A stretch of 53,818 nt of DNA, from NCBI GenBank assembly GCA_017631875.1, contig JAGBSL010000018.1:1-53818 (forward strand), read 5' to 3'. Below the pieces are notes generated by a model, which was not told where the DNA came from, searched no databases, and was given only the letters and a program-made list of their open reading frames with translations. Both the position numbers and the translations under genes were made by a program. Of this stretch, positions 23,461 through 32,218 are shown one piece after another. Position 1 is the first letter of the stretch; each line of letters starts with the position of its first letter. The stretch is from Bacteroidales bacterium. GTDB taxonomy: Bacteria; Bacteroidota; Bacteroidia; Bacteroidales; UBA932.

Positions 23461-24418
23461 CCTTTATGTATTTGGGATCAAGGTGGATAATTCTGGCTAT
23501 CTGTTTGGCCGAACATCTATACTCTTTGCGTAGAGTTTTCCCTAAGACCAGACGTTTTGGGATGTCCAGACTTCGCATGTTGGTTGTGCGGAAAAGCTGG
23601 AAACAATGAGCAACGGCTTTGTCCCTTATCTCTATTTCAGGCAGTTCGGCAGAATTGTCGATTCCGAGGCTCTTGTTTATCTCCTCCTCTTTGCCTTGTC
23701 CCATGAAGTATGTGAAGCTCTTGGCTGTCCTGTATAGCCTTTCAACATGATTGGTGTCGACATAACTTCCCGGCCAGATGTATCCTTCCGGCGTAATTTT
23801 CCATTCTTGAGGCAATTCGATCTGTGTCTGCAATGTTCGGAACTGTTCCCTCTGAGAGAGAGCAGCTAAACTCTTCCATGATGATGTAATTGATTTAAGG
23901 ATTTCAGGATGTCTGAAATAGAGACCTCCCGATGACCATGGGTAATCAGATGCGCAGTATCCGTAGCCGGCTGCAATACAGTTTCTCAGAACATATGCTA
24001 TCGAGTTCAGGATATATCTTTCATCATCCATCAGCTTGATGTCGAAGTCTATGGTCTCATGTATTTTTCCCGAGTATCTGTTAGAATGCCATATTCCATA
24101 TTTGTGGATGAACTTGTCACGGAACTTAAGGCAGTCTTCCTTCGTGCCATATAGAATGAAGTGCACATGGTTGTCCATAAGACAAAATGCCAGAATGCTT
24201 ACATTGCATCTGAAGAAGCATAAGGCAACGATGTTCATTCCGGCAATGAATGCCAGCTTGTCCTCGAAAAGTACGTCTGTACGGAATCCGTCAGAAAACA
24301 GATGGTAGAATCCTTTCTTTCCCATATATATCAGTATTAGTAATCCTCTCGCCACTGTCTCCCTCTCTCCGATATCTATGAGAGTCAGGAAATGACTGTC
24401 ACAAAGGTTTGAATATTC
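23450..24418 (-). mobile_element. REP-associated Y1 transposase (RAYT-like)
   Basis: About 322 residues with a Y1/IS200-like transposase domain. The HUH motif is in FCLMDNHVHFILYG, and the likely catalytic Tyr is in KFIHKYGIWHSNRYSG. Downstream are YILNSIAYVLRNCIAAGY and YPWSSGGLYF (typical of RAYTs), and a C-terminal HTH-like region (SAKQIARIIHLDPKYIKELL). RAYTs are single-copy housekeeping-like transposases thought to move REP hairpins. An in-frame ATG at 24481 would extend the protein through a repeat arm (24444-24454), so 24418 is preferred. The gene sits inside the 83-bp inverted-repeat array. Confidence 0.8.
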
Positions 24419-24443
24419 CATGAGAAAAGCAAGTCTGTCGATG

Positions 24444-24591
24444 GTTGACGGCAGTGTAAATTTTAAGTAGTTGATAATCAATGTCTTAGTGAGAATGCTG
24501 CCGTTAACCCCTCCTTTAAAGCGATAGTTAACGGCAGTGTCTTTTGTAATATATTGATTATCAGTCTATTGTATGGGTGACTGCCGTTAAC
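24444..24591. repeat. 83-bp-period inverted-repeat array, right part
   Basis: GTTGACGGCAG at 24444, CTGCCGTTAAC at 24498, GTTAACGGCAG at 24527 and CTGCCGTTAAC at 24581. Spacings are 54, 29 and 54 bp, as on the left side of the transposase gene. 24498-24537 is a perfect 11-bp inverted repeat around an 18-bp loop. Confidence 0.85.
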
Positions 24592-24681
24592 CCATGGCGG
24601 GATATCGTGCGGATTGCTCCGAGGTGCTTATTTCAAGAGGGAGAGGAACGGGTGTTGCTATGTCTTTTGGCTGAACAATAA

Positions 24682-24689
24682 CAAATATA
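24682..24689 (-). promoter_or_regulatory. Minus-strand -7 box (TATATTTG) upstream of the transposase gene
   Basis: Exact TAnnTTTG on the minus strand. The next minus-strand gene is the RAYT-like transposase about 260 nt away, across the repeat array. It may be a chance match in AT-rich sequence. Confidence 0.3.
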
Positions 24690-24692
24690 GAC

Positions 24693-25301
24693 ATGAAGAC
24701 ACTTGTTGTATTTAATCATCCCTATGGAGGGAGCTACTGCAGCGCTATACTTGAGGCTGTGGAGGATGGAGTAAAGGATGGCGGACAGGAATGCCGCGTG
24801 ATCAATCTTGATCAGGACGATTTCGATCCGGTTATGAGGGCCAAGGACCTTATAGCATTCGGTGGAGCAGGTAGAGTGGGGGAAGCGGCATTGGGAACCG
24901 TTGACGAACTGGTGCTGGAGTATAAGAAAGATTTGGAGTGGGCGGATCATCTTGTGATGATATTTCCGATCTGGTGGATGACGATGCCAGCTATGATGAA
25001 GGGATTTGTCGATAAGGTCATTTTCCCGGCCGTGGCTTACAATATGGACAAGGGTAAGCTGGTTTCAAGACTGCCGATCAGAAAGGTTACGGTAATCACG
25101 ACCATGAACACCCCTGCGGATGTGTACAGGGATAACTTTAACAATTCGATAGAGGGTTCGCTTATCAAGGGAACTTTCCGCCAGATAGGCATTGAGGATA
25201 TCCAATGGATCAGTCTGAACGGCGTCAAGCAGGCGAGTCAGCAACAACGCGTCACCTGGCTGGACGAAATCTACCAGCAGTTTGCCGGTGGCAATCAATA
25301 G
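24693..25301 (+). CDS. NAD(P)H-dependent flavodoxin-fold oxidoreductase
   Basis: A 202-residue protein of the flavodoxin-2/NQO-KefF group: MKTLVVFNHPYGGSYCSAIL (phosphate-binding loop region), LIAFGGAG, and VMIFPIWWMTMPAMMKGFVDKVIFP, the conserved hydrophobic FMN-site motif of this family. It probably reduces quinones or similar acceptors with NAD(P)H, in the cytoplasm. It stands alone. The 76 bp after it contain short degenerate repeats (CGGTCAGAAACCGG-like) and no terminator. Confidence 0.85.
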   Translation: MKTLVVFNHPYGGSYCSAILEAVEDGVKDGGQECRVINLDQDDFDPVMRAKDLIAFGGAGRVGEAALGTVDELVLEYKKDLEWADHLVMIFPIWWMTMPAMMKGFVDKVIFPAVAYNMDKGKLVSRLPIRKVTVITTMNTPADVYRDNFNNSIEGSLIKGTFRQIGIEDIQWISLNGVKQASQQQRVTWLDEIYQQFAGGNQ

Positions 25302-25377
25302 GATCGGGCATGCCGGTCAGAAACCGGGAAGTGGCAGTCGGCAATCAGGAAGGAACGGTCGGAAACCAGGATGAAGA

Positions 25378-26664
25378 TTAAGAATAACGGCGTGGAAGAC
25401 GGAAAATTATAGATCCGATGGCAAACAGTCCCATCACGAAAGGATAATAGAGATATCCGCTGATGGATATTGATGACACCCCTGCAAGACCGGCTGCCAT
25501 GAGGAGCTGGGCTCCGTATGGGATGAAGCCCTGCACCAGGCACGAGAATGTGTCCATGATACTGGCAGCCTTACGTGGGTCGATACCGAAACGCTCCGCT
25601 ATGTCGCGGGCAATCTGTCCTGTTGTAATGATGGCTATCGTGTTGTTCGCAGTGCAGAGGTTGGCCAGCGAGACCAGTCCTGCTATGCTGAACTCGGCGC
25701 CGCGCTTGCCGCTGATCCTGCGTGTCAGCCCGTTCACTATGTAGTCAAGACCACCGTTTACACGAATCACCTCAAGCATTCCTCCAGCCAACATTGTCAC
25801 CATAATCAGGTCTCCCATGCCGCTGATGCCGTTTCCTATGGACACGAGCCATCCGCTCCATGTGAGGCTGCCGCTGATGAATCCAAGAACAGCATTGACA
25901 AGGATGCCTATGGTCAGCACCGCCATCACATTAAGTCCAGACAGGGCCAGACCGATGATCAGCACATAAGGGATCAGTAGGTACCACTCCACCATGCCTG
26001 CTTCAGGAGAAGCAACGACAGAGGCGCCAAGAATCACGTATAGGATAGTCACTACTATGGCGGCTGGCCCGACGATGCGCAGGTTCACCTTGAACTTGTC
26101 TGCCATCGAACAGCCTTGTGATCTTGTGGCGGCAATTGTGGTGTCCGATATGAACGAGAGGTTGTCGCCGAAGAATGATCCTCCGACTATGATTCCTGTG
26201 ATGAATGCGGTATTGGATGCGAGGTCGGCACCGAATGATATCTCTTGGGCGATGCCGGCAGCCAGAGGCACGAGGGCCACGATTGTGCCGACGCTGGTTC
26301 CGATGGACATGGATATGAAACATGCTGCAAGGAAAAGTCCGGCATAAAGAAGCTTGCCGGGGAGTATCTTCAGCGCGAGGTTTACGGTAGCGTCGATGGC
26401 TCCGATGTCCTTTGCTGTCGAGGCGAATGCTCCCGCAAGGACAAATATCCATATCATCAGCAGTACATTCTTGTCTCCTGCGCCTTTGGAGAATACGGAG
26501 ATCTTCTCTTCAAGACTGCCGCCTTTACAAATGCATATGGCGTAGACCGAAGCCAGAAGAAATGCTGCGGAGATCGGTATCGCATAGAAATCCTGTGCGA
26601 TGATACATGATATGAGGTAGAGTCCGAGGAATACGATAAGGGGACTCAGTGCTTTCAGACCCAT
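25378..26664 (-). CDS. Na+/H+ antiporter, NhaC family
   Basis: A 428-residue polytopic membrane protein with about 11-12 helices. NhaC-type motifs include SMSIGTSVGTIVALVPLAAG, FITGIIVGGSFFGDNLSFIS, DTTIAATRSQGC and a C-terminal ANNTIAIITTGQIARDIAERF. NhaC proteins exchange Na+ for H+; related members carry malate/lactate or other organic ions, so the substrate is uncertain. A minus-strand -7 box lies at 26687-26694. It is divergent from queH. Confidence 0.85.
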   Translation of the reverse strand: MGLKALSPLIVFLGLYLISCIIAQDFYAIPISAAFLLASVYAICICKGGSLEEKISVFSKGAGDKNVLLMIWIFVLAGAFASTAKDIGAIDATVNLALKILPGKLLYAGLFLAACFISMSIGTSVGTIVALVPLAAGIAQEISFGADLASNTAFITGIIVGGSFFGDNLSFISDTTIAATRSQGCSMADKFKVNLRIVGPAAIVVTILYVILGASVVASPEAGMVEWYLLIPYVLIIGLALSGLNVMAVLTIGILVNAVLGFISGSLTWSGWLVSIGNGISGMGDLIMVTMLAGGMLEVIRVNGGLDYIVNGLTRRISGKRGAEFSIAGLVSLANLCTANNTIAIITTGQIARDIAERFGIDPRKAASIMDTFSCLVQGFIPYGAQLLMAAGLAGVSSISISGYLYYPFVMGLFAIGSIIFRLPRRYS

Positions 26665-26686
26665 GGGAAAATTCGTTTTATGGGTG

Positions 26687-26694
26687 CAAAGATA
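26687..26694 (-). promoter_or_regulatory. -7 box (TATCTTTG) for the NhaC-family gene
   Basis: Minus-strand TAnnTTTG match, 22 nt before the ATG at 26664. Divergent from the plus-strand box at 26708-26715. Confidence 0.6.
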
Positions 26695-26707
26695 CTGAAT
26701 TTAGAAT

Positions 26708-26715
26708 TATCTTTG
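26708..26715 (+). promoter_or_regulatory. -7 box (TATCTTTG) for queH, 5 nt from ATG
   Basis: Plus-strand TAnnTTTG match directly before TGGAG and the ATG at 26721. Either the mRNA is leaderless, or translation starts at the next ATG (26748). Confidence 0.5.
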
Positions 26716-26720
26716 TGGAG

Positions 26721-27350
26721 ATGAAAAGGAATATCATACAGGCGCCGATGGGGGAGACGACGGTTCTTCTCCATACGTGCTGTGCGCCGTGCTCAAGCGC
26801 CATCATAGAGGCGCTGCTGCAGAACGGCATCACACCTATTATATATTACTGCAACCCCAACATCTATCCCCGGGAGGAGTACGAGATCCGTAAGAACGAG
26901 TGCACCAGATATGCCCAGGCGCTGGGGCTGGAGATCGTTGACGCTGACTATGACCATGAGAACTGGCTCACCGAGATGAAAGGCCTTGAGAGTGAACCCG
27001 AGAGGGGAGGGCGCTGCCTGAAGTGCTTCAAGCTGAGGCTTCTCAGAACGGCGCAGTACGCCCGCGAAAGGGGTATTAAGGTCATTACCACCACCCTCGC
27101 ATCATCACGATGGAAGTCCTTGGACCAGATTAACGAGGCCGGCCGATGGGCTTGCGGCAACGAAGAAACGCCAGTCTGGTGGGACCAGAACTGGCGTAAA
27201 GGTGGCCTGCAGGAGCGCAGGAACCAGATTCTTAAGGAATATGATTTCTACAACCAGCGATACTGTGGCTGCGAATTCAGCATGCCGAAGGATGACTTGA
27301 CATCGATGCAGCCTTCCTTGACTTCTGACGGAATGGATTCGCGCGAGTAG
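26721..27350 (+). CDS. queH: Epoxyqueuosine reductase QueH
   Basis: A 209-residue protein with the paired Cys motifs of QueH: VLLHTCCAPCSSAII, GGRCLKCFKLRL and QRYCGCEFSM, plus YYCNPNIYPREEYEIRKNE. QueH reduces epoxyqueuosine in tRNA to queuosine using Cys and metal/iron-sulfur chemistry, and replaces QueG in some bacteria. ATG 26721 lies 5 nt after a -7 box; 26748 (MGETTVLLHTCC) is an alternative close to the family start. The last 103 bp overlap the antisense 3' end of the lipoprotein gene at 27248-27706. Confidence 0.9.
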   Translation: MKRNIIQAPMGETTVLLHTCCAPCSSAIIEALLQNGITPIIYYCNPNIYPREEYEIRKNECTRYAQALGLEIVDADYDHENWLTEMKGLESEPERGGRCLKCFKLRLLRTAQYARERGIKVITTTLASSRWKSLDQINEAGRWACGNEETPVWWDQNWRKGGLQERRNQILKEYDFYNQRYCGCEFSMPKDDLTSMQPSLTSDGMDSRE

Positions 27351-27706
27351 ATCATAACCTCCTCGGAACCGTTCTGCGCGGTAAGAGTCATGGAATCGTT
27401 TCCATTGAAACTCATCTTATAGGAACTTCCCCAAGCAGCCCCGTCCGAGTATGTTCCTGAAAGGATGTCTCCCTTTATTGACCAACTTCCGGTGTAGTGT
27501 CTGTATCGGCCTTCACCAAGCATCTGGTAGAGGTCAAAATCGCCATCTTCCTCAAAGCTGGCATATACGTCTACCCCGAATTCTACAGCGGCGCAGTGCC
27601 ATTCTCCCGGCAGCAATCCTTTATAGTCTACAGGTTTTTCATCCTTTTTACAGCCTGTTGCCATCAACAAGGCAAGGGCCGCAAGCATGTATAGTATTCT
27701 TTTCAT
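27248..27706 (-). CDS. Small lipocalin-like lipoprotein, cassette 2
   Basis: About 152 residues starting at MKRILYMLAALALLMATGC (lipobox Cys at 19). The mature part has a lipocalin-like pattern: PGEWHCAAVEFGVDVYASFEEDGDFDLYQM, GSWSIKGDILSGTYSDGAAW, MTLTAQNG. It is paralogous to the protein at 29714-30139 (shared GEWH/GQWH, FE.YQ.GEG..R.Y.G.W, SGTY/GKYNDG, IP.EVKE.C). The start codon overlaps the stop of the S8 protease gene as TAATG, indicating translational coupling. The function is unknown; binding or inhibiting the partner protease is possible. The 3' end overlaps queH antisense. Confidence 0.75.
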   Translation of the reverse strand: MKRILYMLAALALLMATGCKKDEKPVDYKGLLPGEWHCAAVEFGVDVYASFEEDGDFDLYQMLGEGRYRHYTGSWSIKGDILSGTYSDGAAWGSSYKMSFNGNDSMTLTAQNGSEEVMIYSRESIPSEVKEGCIDVKSSFGMLNSQPQYRWL

Positions 27707-29709
27707 TAGAACCATCCTCCATTTGTCGAGTGTACACCTCTTGAGATGATAGAAATCTCACGTGTGATCTCTGTACCTCCTATGTTGCTTCCTCCGCCGA
27801 GCTGAACGCCTCCGGCGATAGCGGAAATCCTGATCTTTGCAGATCCGGTCTTCATGCAGACAATTTCAAGCACTCCATCTGTAACCTTCGGATTTGAGGC
27901 AAGTCCGAGGGTCTTCTTGGCCTCGTCGTCAATTTCCACTCCGAGATATGTAAGGTCTGCCGCTCCTTCTCCGAAATACTCGGAAAGATCGACCTGAGTC
28001 TTTTTTCCAGCCTGAACCATGGCGGAAGGAGTGCCTTCAATCTGCATGAGGAGTTTCCATGCGTCAATTGCACCTGTGCCCATGCGGTTGTGGTAGGTCT
28101 GCATGTTTATCCACATGTCCTTGAATGACTTTCCTCCTTCAGTCATGAACTGGTTTATGTCATTTACAGATGTCAGAAGCATGGTCTTGAACTCGTTGTC
28201 TGTAAACTTCTTGCCGAGTTTGCCTGCATAAGAGACACCCAGCGCGGCAACTCCTGACACGTGCGGACATGCCATAGACGAGCCTTGCATCCATATATAG
28301 TCTCCGCTGACCTCGCTCAGTCCGGTAGACAGAATCTGGCTTATGTTATCCTCCTCCTTAGGGGCTCCAACCCAAAGGTCTCCTCCCGGAGCGGCGATGT
28401 TACATCCGCGGCCGTAGTTTGTGTATCCGGCTGGCAGATAATCAGGACCGAAGGCGGTCACGGAAACGCACATAGGAAGTGCGGCAGGGTATCCTGAAAT
28501 GGATGCACTCTCGTTTCCTGCGGCGAAAATAGCGACGTTGGCCTCCAGTGACGGGTGGTTGCAGTTCTTTGGATTTGTGAAGTATTTCAGAGCTCGGTGT
28601 TCCAATGATGCATTCTCGATGAATGCATCATCGCACTCAAAAGTGCCGGCAGGATATCCGTAGGAACACTGTACGATACATGCACCGTTATCGGCTGCAT
28701 ACATCAGTGCCTCGGACATGCCTCTGTCTCCATCCGAATATATGCCTTCAAAAACCTGGCAGCACATCAGGCGTACGCCGTCGCCCTTGCCGCTGCCTCC
28801 GGCAACCGAGCTGACACCGATGCCGTTGCCGTTAACAGCAGCAACGATTCCGGCAACATGAGTTCCGTGGCCGCTTTCCGTTTCTGTCTCCCAGTTGATT
28901 GCGCCGTTAGACCCGCCTCTCTTATAGAAATTGTATCCGTGGATATCGTCAATGTAGTCGTTTCCGTCATCATCCACTCCCTTCACTCCATTCAGCTCCG
29001 CTTCATTCACCCACATCGAGCCTGCAAGGTCAGGGTGGGTATATTTCACAGGAGCATCGCAGACTGCAACGATAACGTCAGGTGTGCCTGCGGTCAGTTT
29101 CCATGCATCGATGACTCCTACGTCAGCTCCTTCGCGTGCGGTAGCGGCCACGTTCTTGTCTCCGGTGTTGTTGAGGTTCCACTGATATGAGTTCATCGGG
29201 TCGTCAAATGGGATGCGGGCCTGTGAAGATGCCGCATTGAGTCTTGCCTGAGGCCTGAACGGAATGCTCTTGCAGTCCGAAGCCAGCTTCGGTACAGAAT
29301 TGAACTGGATTGCGCGGATCTCTGGACGTACTGCGACGTTTTCCGCAAAAGACCTGATAGATGTGCTCTCGTCAAATGTGACGATAAACCATCTGTGCAG
29401 GCCGAGTTCGCGGGCAAGTTCCTCATTCTTCGGCTTATGGCTTATGGCCTTTTCGAAACTGGTGTACCCGGCTCCGTCAAACAGATCTTCAGTAATGTCC
29501 TCTCCATTCTCATAACGCTCCGTAGTTTCCTCGTCAAGATACAGAAGAAGACATCCTTCTATGAATTCTCCGTCTGCTTGTCCTGTCAGCTTGGTCATGA
29601 GGCATTCGCTGGCCGGAGTATTTTCCATAACCGGCGAAATCTCATGCTCCTTTACGCAGGAAACGGCTGCCATGATAACGACAGCCATGGTTAACTTCCT
29701 ATATATCAT
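27706..29709 (-). CDS. S8 (subtilisin-like) serine protease lipoprotein, cassette 2
   Basis: A 667-residue predicted lipoprotein (VIMAAVSCVKE). An N-terminal propeptide-like region to about residue 165 is followed by the S8 catalytic domain: Asp in VIVAVCDAPVKYTHPDL, His in GHGTHVAGIVAA, Ser in QGSSMACPHVSGVAAL, oxyanion Asn in IFAAGNESA. A beta-rich C-terminal segment ends in GGW. The Asp region reads CDAPV rather than the usual IDTGV. It is probably anchored in the outer membrane or periplasm. It is the second copy of a duplicated protease-lipocalin pair downstream of GH53, 4 bp after the first lipocalin gene. Confidence 0.88.
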   Translation of the reverse strand: MIYRKLTMAVVIMAAVSCVKEHEISPVMENTPASECLMTKLTGQADGEFIEGCLLLYLDEETTERYENGEDITEDLFDGAGYTSFEKAISHKPKNEELARELGLHRWFIVTFDESTSIRSFAENVAVRPEIRAIQFNSVPKLASDCKSIPFRPQARLNAASSQARIPFDDPMNSYQWNLNNTGDKNVAATAREGADVGVIDAWKLTAGTPDVIVAVCDAPVKYTHPDLAGSMWVNEAELNGVKGVDDDGNDYIDDIHGYNFYKRGGSNGAINWETETESGHGTHVAGIVAAVNGNGIGVSSVAGGSGKGDGVRLMCCQVFEGIYSDGDRGMSEALMYAADNGACIVQCSYGYPAGTFECDDAFIENASLEHRALKYFTNPKNCNHPSLEANVAIFAAGNESASISGYPAALPMCVSVTAFGPDYLPAGYTNYGRGCNIAAPGGDLWVGAPKEEDNISQILSTGLSEVSGDYIWMQGSSMACPHVSGVAALGVSYAGKLGKKFTDNEFKTMLLTSVNDINQFMTEGGKSFKDMWINMQTYHNRMGTGAIDAWKLLMQIEGTPSAMVQAGKKTQVDLSEYFGEGAADLTYLGVEIDDEAKKTLGLASNPKVTDGVLEIVCMKTGSAKIRISAIAGGVQLGGGSNIGGTEITREISIISRGVHSTNGGWF

Positions 29710-29713
29710 AAAC

Positions 29714-30139
29714 TTAGTTTGATTTTACGACTATCTCGCATGTCTCTTTAACCTCTGCCGGAATTTCAGCCTTTTCGTATGTTGACTTCTCGGCAGCATC
29801 GTTGTTTGACGTCATAACCAGCTGTTTTTCTCTCATCTCCACCTGGTATGCCGCTGCCCAGTCCTCACCGTCATTGTATTTTCCGGTCAGGAGGGTGCCT
29901 TCAAGATTCCATGTTCCACGATAGAGCCTGTGCGCACCTTCTCCGATCTGCTGGTACAGCTCGAAGGTCTTGCCCTCCTGGAAGTCGATGTAAAGGTCTG
30001 CTTCCAATGCATTTGAAACGCTGTGCCACTGACCGATCAGCTGCTGCTCAAGGGTGAGCTCCGGCTTGTTGTCATCTTTGTTCTTGCCGCATGATACAAG
30101 GAGCATCAGGGCGAAGAATACTGCAAATATCTTTTTCAT
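29714..30139 (-). CDS. Small lipocalin-like lipoprotein, cassette 1
   Basis: About 141 residues from MKKIFAVFFALMLLVSC (lipobox Cys at 17). The mature part (GQWHSVSNALEADLYIDFQE, FELYQQIGEGAHRLYRGTWN, LTGKYNDGEDWAAAYQV) is a lipocalin-like barrel pattern and is paralogous to the protein at 27248-27706. The ATG overlaps the protease stop codon (TAATG). An in-frame ATG 9 nt upstream would begin inside the protease gene. The function is unknown; the coupling implies matched output with the S8 protease. Confidence 0.75.
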   Translation of the reverse strand: MKKIFAVFFALMLLVSCGKNKDDNKPELTLEQQLIGQWHSVSNALEADLYIDFQEGKTFELYQQIGEGAHRLYRGTWNLEGTLLTGKYNDGEDWAAAYQVEMREKQLVMTSNNDAAEKSTYEKAEIPAEVKETCEIVVKSN

Positions 30140-32205
30140 TATAACCATCCTCCATTGTTAGTTGCGAACGCTCTCGATACGATCGATATTTCGCGTGAGT
30201 AGCTCATTTCTCCGATGCCGTCAGTCTTGTCCGGATCCTTGCCCACAGCAGCGCTGAGGGTAATCTTTCCCGCTCCGACCTTTGTACATTCGATCTCAAG
30301 AAAGCCCTCTCTCTTTACCGGATCTGAAGTCAGACCGAGGGATTTACGTGAAGCCTCGTCAATGGTTATTGTATATGTATCCCACGGGTTGCAATACTTG
30401 CTCAGGTCGATCTTTACCTTCTGTCCAACTTCCGCCATGACCCATGGAGTGCCTTCGATGGCCATCAGGAACTTCCATGCATCTACTGCTCCTGTTCCCA
30501 TCCTGTTATGGTACTGGCTTCCGCTTGCCATATATCTGTCGATGTCATTCACAGAGGTGAGAAGAAGGGAAGTGAGCTCTTCCCTGGTGAACTTCTTACC
30601 GATCTTCTTGGCATATGAAAGGCCGAGGGCTACAACTCCGGAAACATGAGGACATGCCATCGATGTTCCCTGCATGTATACATAGCTCTTGCTCTGTCCC
30701 TTTCCGGTCTCTACTCCCGGTGACTGGGTTGCAGCTCCGGAAACTCCTGTAGAAAGGATCATGGTGCCGTATTCTCCCTGTACGCCTTTGTACTCTCCGC
30801 CTGGAGCCGAAATTTTACATCCCGGACCATAATTTGTGTAGGTGCCAGGCTGGAAATCACAACCGAATGCAGTTACGGAAATGACGTACGGAAGCGCACC
30901 CGGGTAGATTGAATAAGGGTTCTTGTGGTTACCGGCAGCGAAGATAGCCATGTTGCCCTCAAGCGACTCGTGGTTGCTGTTAGCCGGATCAAGGAAATAC
31001 TTCAAAGCTGCGTTCTCAAGGGTTGAGGAATTGACCTTGATTGTCTGTCCGTCCTGCTCGATCTCTCCGCCGTTGATGTAGATGTCGTCGCTTGTGATGA
31101 TGTTGGCGTTTCCATATGAGCACTGTGCGATGCAGGCTCCGTTGTCGGCCGCATATATGAATGCTGCAGCATTCTGAGCGTCTGCACAGTATGAGGATCC
31201 CTGGAAGATCTGGCATGTCATAAGTCTCACGCCGTCACCGTTTCCGGTACCTCCTGCAATCGAGCTTACTCCCTTGCCGTTGTTGTTGGTTGCGCCTATG
31301 ATGCCGGCTACATGCGTTCCGTGGCCGCTTCCCGCCGTGCTGTTGAGCGGATTTCCTTTAAGCGCAGTCTGTTTCTGACCTTTGAGCGCTCCTTCAACAT
31401 ACTCCGCGTCAATAGAGTAGCAGTTCACGAAGTTGAATCCGTATTTGTCATCTATGAATCCGTTGCCGTCGTCGTCCACGTCAGCCTGTCCGTTGACCTC
31501 TGCTTCATTTTGCCAAAGCGCATCCTGAAGGTCCTCGTGTCTGTTCGCAACGGCGCAGTCGAAGATAGCTACAACTACGCTCGGGTCGCCTCCGGTAAGT
31601 CTCCATGCGTCCTTTACGCCTACGTCAGCACCCGGAACTGCATTCTCATCGATGCTTCCGTCATTGTATAGATTCCATTGGTATGATGCGTATTCATCAT
31701 TGAACATGCCGCTCTGCTCGGGGTCCTGAGCCTTCGTCATAGGCATGGCCTCGAACGGGTGTACCTGACCTTCCCAGACCGGCTGTACCAGTCTGTTGTA
31801 CTGGATGGAACGCACCCTGCGTGATGCTGCCATTTCCTTTGCAACCTCTTCTGCGCTTGTCTGACTGCCGAAGGATACCATGAACCACTGGTCCAGGCCA
31901 TATTTTCGCGCTACTTCCATGTTCTTTGGCTGTACAGGAAGTGCTGACGTCAAGGTTGCGCCTTCGATACCGTCAAGCAGGTCCTGCGAAACCTCTGCAA
32001 GTCTGCCCTCTTCGATGGCCTTTACGCTCTGGGCATCCAGTCTCACCAGAAGGGTACCTGGGGCGATCTCGCCGTCAGTGCCTCCCACGAGCTTGGCGCC
32101 AAGTTCAGTAGATTCCTGCAGACCTAAGGCACCCTCGGGGAATTCCTTTGTGCATGCTATGCCGACAAGCGCAAGCGCAGCCAGCATGAATTGTGAAATT
32201 TTCAT
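30139..32205 (-). CDS. S8 (subtilisin-like) serine protease lipoprotein, cassette 1
   Basis: A 688-residue predicted lipoprotein (ALVGIACTKEFPE). Propeptide-like region to about residue 170, then the S8 domain: Asp in VVVAIFDCAVANRHEDL, His in GSGHGTHVAGIIGATN, oxyanion Asn in IFAAGNHKN, Ser in QGTSMACPHVSGVVAL. It ends in a C-terminal beta-rich segment finishing NNGGWL. It is clearly paralogous to the protein at 27706-29709 along its length. It starts 13 bp after the GH53 stop codon and ends in a TAATG overlap with its lipocalin partner, so one operon is likely. Confidence 0.88.
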   Translation of the reverse strand: MKISQFMLAALALVGIACTKEFPEGALGLQESTELGAKLVGGTDGEIAPGTLLVRLDAQSVKAIEEGRLAEVSQDLLDGIEGATLTSALPVQPKNMEVARKYGLDQWFMVSFGSQTSAEEVAKEMAASRRVRSIQYNRLVQPVWEGQVHPFEAMPMTKAQDPEQSGMFNDEYASYQWNLYNDGSIDENAVPGADVGVKDAWRLTGGDPSVVVAIFDCAVANRHEDLQDALWQNEAEVNGQADVDDDGNGFIDDKYGFNFVNCYSIDAEYVEGALKGQKQTALKGNPLNSTAGSGHGTHVAGIIGATNNNGKGVSSIAGGTGNGDGVRLMTCQIFQGSSYCADAQNAAAFIYAADNGACIAQCSYGNANIITSDDIYINGGEIEQDGQTIKVNSSTLENAALKYFLDPANSNHESLEGNMAIFAAGNHKNPYSIYPGALPYVISVTAFGCDFQPGTYTNYGPGCKISAPGGEYKGVQGEYGTMILSTGVSGAATQSPGVETGKGQSKSYVYMQGTSMACPHVSGVVALGLSYAKKIGKKFTREELTSLLLTSVNDIDRYMASGSQYHNRMGTGAVDAWKFLMAIEGTPWVMAEVGQKVKIDLSKYCNPWDTYTITIDEASRKSLGLTSDPVKREGFLEIECTKVGAGKITLSAAVGKDPDKTDGIGEMSYSREISIVSRAFATNNGGWL

Positions 32206-32218
32206 ATGTTATCTGGTT

